Source: Halomonas sp.
GTDB lineage: Bacteria; Pseudomonadota; Gammaproteobacteria; Pseudomonadales; Halomonadaceae
Direction of reading: 5' to 3'
Assembly (NCBI RefSeq): GCF_011050415.1
Contig: NZ_DRFS01000015.1
Coordinates: 1 to 64,000 of the forward strand
DNA: 64,000 nucleotides
The translations under genes and the position numbers were made by a program. Of the stretch, positions 33,395-41,087 are shown piece by piece (position 1 is the stretch's first letter; each line of letters opens with the position of its first letter). Below the pieces are notes generated by a model. That model did not search any database. It saw nothing but the letters and a program-made list of their open reading frames with translations, and was not told the origin of the DNA.

Positions 33395-33639
33395 CACAAC
33401 TCCCGAAATTCGTCACCGAAGCAGCCATGCTGCTCGACAAATTCGTTGTAGCTTGTGATTGCCGCTCGATTTTCTTCAACCCACTGGGAAGCCTCGTATT
33501 TTGCCAACTCTTCTCTCAATGCGCGTTCTAGTGTGGCAGAGAGATTAATATTCAACGCGCGAGATTTTTGAAGCAAGTCGCTGTTAACTGACAAATTCGC
33601 GGCTTTTTTCGGTGCGGCGGTGTTATATAGCGCGGCCAT
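33394..33639 (-). CDS. ccdA: CcdA antitoxin
   Basis: 81 aa from the ATG at 33639 with AGGGG nine bases upstream; the frame is open further but the extra part looks like unrelated hydrophobic sequence. A ribbon-helix-helix N-terminal DNA-binding part (KKAANLSVNSDLLQKSRAL and NINLSATLERAL) is followed by an acidic C-terminal toxin-binding tail (WVEENRAAITSYNEFVEQHG) ending in FGDEFREL, typical of CcdA. It neutralises CcdB and represses the operon with it. Overlap with ccdB couples translation. Confidence 0.9.
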   Translation of the reverse strand: MAALYNTAAPKKAANLSVNSDLLQKSRALNINLSATLERALREELAKYEASQWVEENRAAITSYNEFVEQHGCFGDEFREL

Positions 33640-33770
33640 TGCAGCCCCTATAAATGTCATAAGTATAAAAAAGAGTATGTGCATGGTGGTGCGCATTTAA
33701 GCGGCTAAGTCTTTAAATATGTCAGCTGTACTTGCGCTGGCTTTAAGACTTAAAGCCAGCGCTTAATCCC

Positions 33771-34964
33771 TTACTGCAAAAACGCCCGCAATGTATCACT
33801 CGCCTGGTCAATGGATAGCACGCCATCCAAGTGACCTCGATTACCTTCCAGGGCTTCAAGGGTCACTTCAGTGCCGTCTGCTTCAATAAGCTCCGCTGTG
33901 CGTCGAACCCCTTCGGGGGAGAAGACGAGATCGTTTTCGCTATAGAGCATCAGTGTTGGTGCTTCTATGGCGGCAAGCCCTTCCTCTAGCGAATCGCCGT
34001 GGCCCGCCATAAAGGTTTGGTTGGCGCGCACCAGATAAAGTAGATGGTTGGCATCGGAGAGTGCTGCGCGGGCGGCGGCGATATCATCTAGCGTTTGCTC
34101 GATCGCGTAGCGGGCATGGATATCCTGGGCTGGGTCGCGCGCTTCATCGGCCCAATCACGATTAAAAGTCTCGTTGGCCCACTGCCAGTGGTTGGCGTTG
34201 AGCGTCACCAGTTTCAGCGCTTCTTTTAAACCGTCGGTGGGTGGTTCGCCGTCGTAGTAGTTGCCCTCGTTCCAGTTGGCATCCAACCGAATCGGCGCTG
34301 CCCAGGCGCTTAGGGTTGCCAGCAGCCAAGGGTCGGCCACGCCGCCGCCGATGACGGGTATCAGGCGCTCGACTCGGTCAGGGTAGGCGCTGGCCCACTC
34401 AATTGCCTGTAGCGCGCCCATGGAGGCGCCCATCACCGCATGCAGCGATTCAATGCCTTGGCTCTCTAACAATTCACGCTGCACCTCGACAAAGTCACGG
34501 ATGGTCACCACAGGGAAATCCATTCCCCAGGGTTCGCCGGTGTCTGGATTGGTAGAAGCAGGTCCGGTGGTGATGACATTAGGGTCGTTAGCTCCGAGGT
34601 TGACCAGAGTGTCCGAGGAGATTACGTAGTACTCATCGGTATCTAACGCTTTGCCCGGGCCAATGATGGCATCCCAGTAGCCGGTGGGCTCGCCGTCTGG
34701 ATCATAGCGGCCTGCCGCATGGCTGGTGCCTGAGAAAAAGTGGGTAATCAGGATGACGTTATCGCGGGCGTCGTTGAGTTCGCCATAGGCTTCCCAGCCA
34801 ACAGTAACGTTGGGAATCGTCTCGCCGCCCTGCGTGGTGAAGCTGTCTATCTCAAAGGTTTGTTTTTCGACGATGCCATCCCAGGCCCAAAGGGGAGAAG
34901 CCAATAGCAGGCCAAGGCTTGAACATAGCGTTGCCGTGATCACCGTTTGTCGTGTGAAGCTCAT
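33771..34964 (-). CDS. Secreted MetX-like alpha/beta hydrolase
   Basis: 397 aa with a Sec signal peptide (hydrophobic stretch ending LLLASPLWAW). The body is the homoserine O-acetyltransferase (MetX) fold: VTVGWEAYGELN, THFFSGTSHAAG, the nucleophile elbow VMGASMGALQAIEW, an Asp in LMLYSENDLVF and a terminal His in RGHLDG. True MetX is cytoplasmic, so an exported version probably works as an esterase or acyltransferase in the periplasm, not in methionine synthesis. No metabolic partner lies next to it. The N-terminal signal is the unusual feature. Confidence 0.8.
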   Translation of the reverse strand: MSFTRQTVITATLCSSLGLLLASPLWAWDGIVEKQTFEIDSFTTQGGETIPNVTVGWEAYGELNDARDNVILITHFFSGTSHAAGRYDPDGEPTGYWDAIIGPGKALDTDEYYVISSDTLVNLGANDPNVITTGPASTNPDTGEPWGMDFPVVTIRDFVEVQRELLESQGIESLHAVMGASMGALQAIEWASAYPDRVERLIPVIGGGVADPWLLATLSAWAAPIRLDANWNEGNYYDGEPPTDGLKEALKLVTLNANHWQWANETFNRDWADEARDPAQDIHARYAIEQTLDDIAAARAALSDANHLLYLVRANQTFMAGHGDSLEEGLAAIEAPTLMLYSENDLVFSPEGVRRTAELIEADGTEVTLEALEGNRGHLDGVLSIDQASDTLRAFLQ

Positions 34965-35065
34965 AGGGTTGCCTTATGTGAGGGTTCATTGGGGTTGTTA
35001 TTGACCCGTGGTCATCCCTCTCAGCATAGTCAGTAGAAGCGTTTGGCGAGCTAACTTGGACGAGA

Positions 35066-35638
35066 CTATTTCGTTTTTTTCCTAGCCCGATGGGCTGCCG
35101 CTTTCATTCTGTTTCCGCAAGAGGCCATGCTACACCAGCGGCGCCGGTGCGATTTTGTTTGATCGTGGAACAGTAGAACGCAGTCCGCGGCTTCGCACTC
35201 TTTCACGAGCTGTAGATCTTCCTCGGTAAGCAACTGGACTAACGCGGAAGCGACTGGCTGCAACAGGCTCTCGCTTTCCATGTTGCGCTGATAGGTTCTT
35301 TTCTGGAACGCAGACACCGTTGGCTGCCATTCGATTCTCTCTAGAGGATATCCCCGTTCCAACACGTGATTCACCACTGTGGGTTCCGCGGCCCGCCCTT
35401 GCTGTGCCGAGTTCAGGAGATCCCGCATGTTGTCGCGCAGTTCCCGCGCAAGGTGGACTATTCCAGGAGGTGGGCTCTCACACTTCTCCGGTAACACGCC
35501 CGCCTGTTGAAGCCACGCAATGACACTGCTGTCGTCATCCAGGCACTCTTGCTGCTCCCCCCCCACGCCAAACTGCGTGTTGATGAAATCGATGGCGAGA
35601 TTGCTGGCGATAAACGGAGGCGTAATTTTCGATGCCAT
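35066..35638 (-). CDS. CGNR zinc-finger transcriptional regulator (ABATE domain)
   Basis: 190 aa. The N-terminal ABATE-type domain starts with IASNLAIDFINTQ, a stress-sensing module as I recall it. The C-terminal CGNR finger shows C-x4-C in KECEAADCVLLF and the naming motif in RRRWCSMASCGNRMKAAAHR. It is divergently transcribed from the alpha/beta hydrolase gene across a 92-bp region that holds repeated inverted GTAACCT motifs, so it probably controls that hydrolase and itself. The ligand is unknown. Confidence 0.85.
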   Translation of the reverse strand: MASKITPPFIASNLAIDFINTQFGVGGEQQECLDDDSSVIAWLQQAGVLPEKCESPPPGIVHLARELRDNMRDLLNSAQQGRAAEPTVVNHVLERGYPLERIEWQPTVSAFQKRTYQRNMESESLLQPVASALVQLLTEEDLQLVKECEAADCVLLFHDQTKSHRRRWCSMASCGNRMKAAAHRARKKTK

Positions 35639-35643
35639 AGTGA

Positions 35644-35717
35644 GTAACCTTTAATTTAATGTTTGACAGGTTACCACTATTTTTTGTAACCTTCAAAAAT
35701 AGTTATTAACAGTTACT
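35644..35717. promoter_or_regulatory. Two spaced inverted repeats, candidate operators of the CGNR regulator
   Basis: GTAACCT at 35644-35650 pairs with AGGTTAC at 35668-35674. A second GTAACCT at 35686-35692 pairs with a less perfect AGTTAC at 35711-35716. The two copies are 42-43 bases apart, four helical turns, and occupy most of the divergent promoter region. A TTGACA hexamer (35663-35668) overlaps the first right arm. Confidence 0.5.
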
Positions 35718-35730
35718 AAGGAGTATATCC

Positions 35731-36678
35731 ATGACATCTGAAAATACCTCGATCTCTGCGGCTACCCAGGAGGCACCGGTGACCAATACTGAGCAGTCCT
35801 CTGGCTCGACAGCGTGGCAGGTTCATTATCGATTCGAGAAAGTGGGCGATGTGGACGTTTTCTATCGTGAAGCGGGGGATCCGGCGGCGCCGACTTTGCT
35901 GCTGCTCCACGGGTTTGCTGCCTCATCGTATATGTGGCGGGATGTGATTGAGGCGCTTGCCGATGGCTATCACGTCGTGGCACCGGATTTGCCCGCGTTT
36001 GGCTTTACCCAGTCACCGGCACGCGGTGAGTATGAGTACACCTTTGCCAACCTGACAAAGACGATTGATCGCTTCACTGAGCAGTTGAAGCTCGACCGCT
36101 ATGCCATTGCCGTTCACGACTATGGTGCCCCTGTTGGTTGGCGTTTGGCGGTGACTCACCCATCAAAAATCACCGCTATCATTTCGCAAAACGGCAATGC
36201 CTATGAGGAGGGGCTTTCAAAAGGGTGGGAGCCCATTCAAACGTATTGGAAAACACCTTCGCAGGTGAATCGTGAGGCCCTGAGCGACTTTCCGACACCT
36301 GCGTCAATCAAGTGGCAGTACGTAGAGGGCGTAAGCGATACCAGTGTCGTAGCGCCGGATGCCTATACGCTGGAAGGGGCTCAGATATCGCAACCTGGCA
36401 TGGCTGATATCCAGCTCGACTTACTGCTGGATTACGCAACCAACGTTGCGAAGTATCCTGAATTTCAGGCCTACTTTCGGGAGCAGCAACCGCCGCTGCT
36501 CGCCGTGTGGGGGAAGCATGATCCGTTCTTTATGCCGCCGGGGGCGGAAGCCTGGAAGCGAGATATTCCACAGGCGGACATCCGCTTTTACGACACCGGG
36601 CATTTTGCATTGGAAACCCATGGCGATGTCATTATCCCGGTGATGCGTGAATTTCTGGATAAGCACCTGAAAGCATAG
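35731..36678 (+). CDS. Alpha/beta hydrolase (haloalkane dehalogenase / epoxide hydrolase-like)
   Basis: 315 aa. After a low-complexity 30-residue lead, the fold shows LLLLHGFAASSYMWRDVI (oxyanion HG), the nucleophile elbow AVHDYGAPVGWRLA with Asp as nucleophile (as in dehalogenases and epoxide hydrolases), HDPFF as the acid region, and DTGHFALETHG with the catalytic His. An Asp nucleophile separates it from serine esterases. It is divergent from a CGNR regulator that probably controls it. The natural substrate is not evident. Confidence 0.85.
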   Translation: MTSENTSISAATQEAPVTNTEQSSGSTAWQVHYRFEKVGDVDVFYREAGDPAAPTLLLLHGFAASSYMWRDVIEALADGYHVVAPDLPAFGFTQSPARGEYEYTFANLTKTIDRFTEQLKLDRYAIAVHDYGAPVGWRLAVTHPSKITAIISQNGNAYEEGLSKGWEPIQTYWKTPSQVNREALSDFPTPASIKWQYVEGVSDTSVVAPDAYTLEGAQISQPGMADIQLDLLLDYATNVAKYPEFQAYFREQQPPLLAVWGKHDPFFMPPGAEAWKRDIPQADIRFYDTGHFALETHGDVIIPVMREFLDKHLKA

Positions 36679-36705
36679 ACGGCTGAAAAACACTCACGCC
36701 CCTTT

Positions 36706-36734
36706 GAAGCGGCGGTCACGGTGCCCGCCGCTTC
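36706..36734. terminator. Strong hairpin between convergent genes
   Basis: Perfect 10-bp GC-rich stem GAAGCGGCGG/CCGCCGCTTC (36706-36715 and 36725-36734) with a nine-base loop between the convergent hydrolase and UbiH-type genes. The T-run is poor on both sides, so termination may be rho-assisted. Confidence 0.5.
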
Positions 36735-36780
36735 ATGTTTGGCTTCTCCACTTGCGGGAAGAGGAGGGCAGTATCAGCGT

Positions 36781-37953
36781 CTAGCGCATTTTAAACGGAT
36801 TCAACCCATTGGCTTGCTGCATCATCATGCGCTTGGCGAACGGGAAGCGCTCGGCGAGCTGCAGGCTTAAATCACCCAGTTGGCGTAGCGGTTTCGAGCC
36901 GGTAAACAGGTGATGAAACGTATCGGTGGCGGCGATCATCGCTTGGTTAGCCGCGCGGCGCTGGCACTCAAAGCGGAGCAGGTTGACAGGGTCACCTGGG
37001 TCGCGGCCTTTGACGATAATGTCGGCAAGGGTGTCGGCATCGTGAAGGCCGATATTTAAGCCCTGGCCCGCCAGCGGGTGCACCACATGGGCGGCATCAC
37101 CAATCAGCGCCAGGCGCTTGCCGATATAGCGCTGCGCGTGCTGGCGCTTAATAGGAAAGCTGGCCCGTGCGACGATGCGGATAAGGTTGCCCAAGCGTTT
37201 AGGGAACGCCATTTCGATGGCCGTTTTAAGCGTCTCATCGTCAAGCTGTTCGCGGGCTTTGGTCGTCTCATCGCGGTCATACCACACCAAGGAGGCGCGA
37301 TGGCCGGGCAGAGGCAGCATGGCAATGGGGCCAGTGGGGGTAAAGACTTGCCAACTGACATCCTGCTGGGGTAGCTCGGTTTCCACATTAATAATCATCG
37401 CACGCTGATGATAGTCGTAGCTGGTCACGCTAATACCGGCCAGCGCGCGCAGCGTAGAGTTCGCACCATCAGCACCGACAATCAAGCGGGCGCTTAGGGT
37501 TTTGCCGTTATCCAGTTCCAGCATGCGATTATTGCTCGCCGCGATGGTGCTTAACGGCGCACATTGGGTATAGCAGGTAACGCTAGGCAGTGTTTCCAGC
37601 CGCTGCCATAGCGCATATTGCAGCGTGCGGTTTTCGATAAAGATACCGAAGTCTTCCATATCGCTATCTTCAGCGGAAAACAGCGAGTGGCCGGTTCCGT
37701 CCTGATTGGAAACATCAATATGGCGGAATGGGCAGCTGCGCTCTTCCGGCAGTACAGTGCCACTTGCCTTGATAAACGCCAGTGAGCGCGCATTCAGCGA
37801 CGAGATTCGCAGGTCATAATCACCGCTGGGTTCGGCAGGGGCGTCACCTTGTTCCACCAGCCCAACAGAGAAGCCCGCATGACCCAAGCGAGCCGCCAGG
37901 GCGGCGCCCACCATGCCGCCACCGACAATAATAATGTCATGATCGTGCTGCAT
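36781..37953 (-). CDS. UbiH/UbiF/VisC-family FAD-dependent hydroxylase
   Basis: 390 aa from the ATG at 37953 with AGGAGA upstream. Flavin monooxygenase of the class that hydroxylates ubiquinone precursors. The FAD dinucleotide motif IIIVGGGMVGAALAARLG is at the start, the mid-protein VGADGANSTLR follows, and the second FAD motif LALIGDAAHVVHPLAGQGLN is near residue 280. It lacks neighbouring ubi genes, so the exact position hydroxylated (UbiH, UbiF or UbiI type) cannot be given. It is the only gene of its unit, with a sirtuin gene divergent. Confidence 0.85.
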   Translation of the reverse strand: MQHDHDIIIVGGGMVGAALAARLGHAGFSVGLVEQGDAPAEPSGDYDLRISSLNARSLAFIKASGTVLPEERSCPFRHIDVSNQDGTGHSLFSAEDSDMEDFGIFIENRTLQYALWQRLETLPSVTCYTQCAPLSTIAASNNRMLELDNGKTLSARLIVGADGANSTLRALAGISVTSYDYHQRAMIINVETELPQQDVSWQVFTPTGPIAMLPLPGHRASLVWYDRDETTKAREQLDDETLKTAIEMAFPKRLGNLIRIVARASFPIKRQHAQRYIGKRLALIGDAAHVVHPLAGQGLNIGLHDADTLADIIVKGRDPGDPVNLLRFECQRRAANQAMIAATDTFHHLFTGSKPLRQLGDLSLQLAERFPFAKRMMMQQANGLNPFKMR

Positions 37954-38059
37954 AAGAGTATCTCCTGGGTGCACAATAACCGTTGAAGAGGGCGTTACAA
38001 GGCCCGCTGTTGCTATACAGTATCGTTGAGTTTGAGCAATATTGCCTAGAGGTGAACTT

Positions 38060-38917
38060 TTGACGCAGGCCGTGGAAATAGCAAATAGCGTTGCTCAGGC
38101 AGGCGAGGAGCTGGCGGCGTTTATTCAACAGTACCCCAAGCTGTGGGTGATTACCGGTGCCGGTGTGAGTACCGACAGCGGTATACCAGACTATCGCGAT
38201 GCGGATGGTCAATGGAAACGCCCGCCACCAGTGCAGCACGGCGATTTTATGAGCTCCTTCCAGGTTCGCCAACGTTACTGGGCACGGGCGTTGATCGGCT
38301 TTAGCGCAATGCGCGAAGCCCAGGCGAGCGGGGCACATCGGGCGTTAGCTACTCTTGAATCACAGGGTTATATTCAGCAGTTGGTGACCCAGAACGTTGA
38401 TCGTTTACATCAGCGCGCCGGTTCCCGTCGGGTAATCGATTTGCATGGCCGTGCGGATATGGTCAAGTGCATGGTGTGCGACTACCAAATGATGCGCCAC
38501 GCAATGCATGCCGAGATGGCACAGATGAATCCTACTTTTGCGGGTTTGCAGGCCGATCACGCCCCAGATGGCGACGCTGACCTGGAAACCGACTTTAGCT
38601 CCTTTCGCATTCTCGACTGCCCGCGCTGTAGTGGCATTCTTAAACCTGACGTGGTGTTTTACGGCGATGTGGTGCCCGCCAAACGTCGGCTGGCCGCCCA
38701 GGTAGCGCTGGCTGAGTCGGATGCGGTGCTGGCAGTAGGCACTTCATTAATGGTGTTTTCCGGCTACCGCTTTTGCCGTGCCGCTTATGATCGTGGCATG
38801 CCGCTGGCCTCGCTTTCGTTGGGTATTACTCGTGCCGATGCGTTACTGACGCACCAGTGGCGCGCGCCATTGACGCCGGTGCTAGAGCAAGCCGTGCGAT
38901 GTTTAAGGGACTCTTAG
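38060..38917 (+). CDS. Sir2-family NAD-dependent protein deacylase
   Basis: 285 aa. The best start is the TTG at 38060, which has AGAGGTG a few bases upstream; no ATG is in a better place. Sirtuins remove acyl groups from lysines using NAD+. Visible are GAGVSTDSGIPDYRD, TQNVDRLHQRAG with the catalytic His in LHGR, four zinc cysteines (CMVC and CPRC), and VGTSLMVFSGYRF. The GIPDYRD form and long insert between the cysteine pairs put it among the class II (SIRT4-like) group. It adds a fourth deacylase to a window with three HDAC-fold enzymes. Confidence 0.88.
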   Translation: MTQAVEIANSVAQAGEELAAFIQQYPKLWVITGAGVSTDSGIPDYRDADGQWKRPPPVQHGDFMSSFQVRQRYWARALIGFSAMREAQASGAHRALATLESQGYIQQLVTQNVDRLHQRAGSRRVIDLHGRADMVKCMVCDYQMMRHAMHAEMAQMNPTFAGLQADHAPDGDADLETDFSSFRILDCPRCSGILKPDVVFYGDVVPAKRRLAAQVALAESDAVLAVGTSLMVFSGYRFCRAAYDRGMPLASLSLGITRADALLTHQWRAPLTPVLEQAVRCLRDS

Positions 38918-38979
38918 CTCTTTGGATTTATAGGCCTTCTGCTTTGCTGATGGCTGGAAAAAGCGGCCGAAGGACTTGG

Positions 38980-39873
38980 TTAAGCGGCTGACTGTGTTCG
39001 TGCATTAATGGTTTTTATATCGCGGCGTGGGGGCAAGCCAAACAAACGACCATACTCTCGCGTAAACTGCGAGACACTTTCGTAACCGACAGCGTAGGCA
39101 GCGTTGCTGATCATTTCGCCATTCGCCAGCATCATTCTGCGCGCCTCTATCAGCCGGAGCTGCTTTTGAAATTGAAGCGGCGTCAGAGACGTTATAGCTC
39201 TGAAGTGTTCATAAAACGACGATAGACTCATGCCTGCAGTCACAGCCAACTGGTCTACGCGAAGCGGCTTAGTAAAGTTTGTGCGGATGAGCGCTACCGC
39301 GCGCGCAATGCGCTGTGCATGGCTGTCGACAGTGCCAAGACTACGAATAGCGCTGCCGTGGCGACCCATCATCAGCCAGAAATGCAGCTCACGAATTAAC
39401 TGATTCTGAAGAATAGCTAATGCTTCAGGGCGTTCCATAAGTTTCATCAGGCGCAATGCAACGTCGAGCACTTCTGTCTCCGTTGTATGAACACGAACCG
39501 GGGTATCGGTGGTGGGTTGATTGGCATCTATTTCAACGACAAGACCTTCAAGAACGCTGGGATTGAGGTCAAGAACGAGCGAAAAATAGGGAGCACCGAT
39601 ACTTGCGCTCGTGATCTGACTGACGGTGGGGACATCAGCGGTAATTAAAAGGGATTCTCCTGCGCCAAAATCAAAAACGTGTTTTCCCATGATGACCCGT
39701 TTGCTTCCTTGAAGCACTATAGCAACCAACGGCTTATCTATATTGTAATGCAATGCGGTAGGCATGGTCTGACGAATAATCGTTAGTCCAGGGATCGGCG
39801 TGGTTGTAACGCTGGTTGAATCAAGGTGCGCCTCAGCGTAGCGGCGCACTGTATCAAGTAGGATGGTAGTCAT
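38980..39873 (-). CDS. AraC-family regulator with AraC_N sensor
   Basis: 297 aa. The N-terminal sensor half carries the AraC_N pattern (PGLTIIRQTMPTALHYNIDKP, LQGSKRVIMG, FDFGAGESLL). The C-terminal 100 residues are the paired helix-turn-helix domain (LAVTAGMSLSSFYEHFRAIT and AYAVGYESVSQFTREYGR). It is divergent from the SDR gene 143 bp away, the usual arrangement where this regulator type activates a dehydrogenase. The inducer is unknown. Confidence 0.88.
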   Translation of the reverse strand: MTTILLDTVRRYAEAHLDSTSVTTTPIPGLTIIRQTMPTALHYNIDKPLVAIVLQGSKRVIMGKHVFDFGAGESLLITADVPTVSQITSASIGAPYFSLVLDLNPSVLEGLVVEIDANQPTTDTPVRVHTTETEVLDVALRLMKLMERPEALAILQNQLIRELHFWLMMGRHGSAIRSLGTVDSHAQRIARAVALIRTNFTKPLRVDQLAVTAGMSLSSFYEHFRAITSLTPLQFQKQLRLIEARRMMLANGEMISNAAYAVGYESVSQFTREYGRLFGLPPRRDIKTINARTQSAA

Positions 39874-40016
39874 GGGGTAAACATTAAGTTAAACATTTTT
39901 GAGCCGCAACGTTATTGGAGTATTAGGCAAAAGTATTCGAGTATCTAGCAACAAGGAACGAAGTCGGTCGGCGATAGTAGTTGTGGGCATAACGCTCAAT
40001 AGCACAGGAGCATTCC

Positions 40017-40772
40017 ATGACGACTATTTCAATTATCACCGGTGGCAGCCGTGGTCTTGGCCGTAACACTGCGATCAGTATTGCCCGGCATGGCGGCGAT
40101 GTCATTCTCACGTATCGAAGTAGTGCCGAGAGCGCGAATGCTGTCGTAGCTGAGATTGAGAGCATGGGGCGTAAAGCCGTCGCGCTACCGCTTGATGTTA
40201 GCGATATTTCTACCATTCCCGCTTTTATCGACAATGTCCGTTCAGTGTTGAAATCGAATTGGGATCGACATAGCTTTGACCATCTCATCAATAATGCAGG
40301 CCATGGGGAGATGGTGCCTTTTACTGAGACGGCTGAGGCGCAATTTGACCTACTATTCAATGTTCACGTTAAAGGCGTTTTCTTCCTAACCCAGGCCGTT
40401 CTACCACTGCTTGCCGACGGCGGACGGATCGTGAATTTCTCTTCAGGACTAACCCGCGTCAGCTTCCCAGGGTTCTCAGCCTATTCCGCCGCTAAGGGGG
40501 CAGTCGAGGTTCTTAGTATCTATATGGCTAAAGAGCTGGGTAACCGTGGCATTACTGTAAACACGATCGCCCCGGGTGCAATTGAAACTGACTTTTTGGG
40601 CGGTGCAGTAAGGGATACGCCGGAGTATAACGAGGCGTTTGCTAGCATGACGGCCCTTGGCCGTGTTGGCGTACCCGACGATATTGGTCCGGTGGTTGCC
40701 AGCCTGCTAAGAGCTGACAATCGCTGGGTGACCGCACAGCGGATCGAAGTGTCGGGGGGGCAGAACATCTAA
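40017..40772 (+). CDS. Short-chain dehydrogenase/reductase
   Basis: 251 aa classical SDR with a CAGGAG ribosome site. The cofactor motif is TGGSRGLGRNTA (TGxxxGxG form). NNAGHGE stabilises the central sheet. The catalytic Ser lies in FSSGLTR, and Tyr and Lys in YSAAKGAVE. The stretch between the cofactor motif and NNAG suggests NADP preference through the Arg after GGS, which is a weak guide. It is divergent from an AraC regulator that probably controls it. Substrate not assignable. Confidence 0.9.
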   Translation: MTTISIITGGSRGLGRNTAISIARHGGDVILTYRSSAESANAVVAEIESMGRKAVALPLDVSDISTIPAFIDNVRSVLKSNWDRHSFDHLINNAGHGEMVPFTETAEAQFDLLFNVHVKGVFFLTQAVLPLLADGGRIVNFSSGLTRVSFPGFSAYSAAKGAVEVLSIYMAKELGNRGITVNTIAPGAIETDFLGGAVRDTPEYNEAFASMTALGRVGVPDDIGPVVASLLRADNRWVTAQRIEVSGGQNI

Positions 40773-40873
40773 TGACGGAGGCGTTACTTAGGCTAGGAAG
40801 GTAGGTCTGCCAGAGGCCGCTGCATAACCGTGTGGCGGCCTCACTTCATTGAAGAGGCTCGTATCTCTTGCCA

Positions 40874-41005
40874 TTAGCGTGGCTTGGAAACCCACGGATT
40901 GTCTTCCAGCCAGCAGCCCAGCATATCTCTTGCCAACTCAAGGGTATCGCGATTATAAAAATCCCGTGGGAGTGGCGTTAAGCCGCTCTCTTTAACATTT
41001 GGCAT
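40874..41005 (-). pseudogene. 5' remnant of 3-methyladenine DNA glycosylase
   Basis: A 43-codon leftward frame starts at ATG 41005 and reads PLPRDFYNRDTLELARDMLG, the conserved N-terminal block of AAG/MPG-type glycosylases (usual form LPRxFYxRDTLxVARDLLG), before a TAA. Full proteins are about 190-220 aa. No continuation is found in any frame to the left. It is therefore a truncated relic left between the SDR gene and selO. Confidence 0.7.
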
Positions 41006-41087
41006 GTTTGGTAACATCGTCTCGGCGTTTGCTTGAGTAGAGTGCTAGGGTATTAGATAGTCATTGCCACTAACAGCGGAGCCTATT

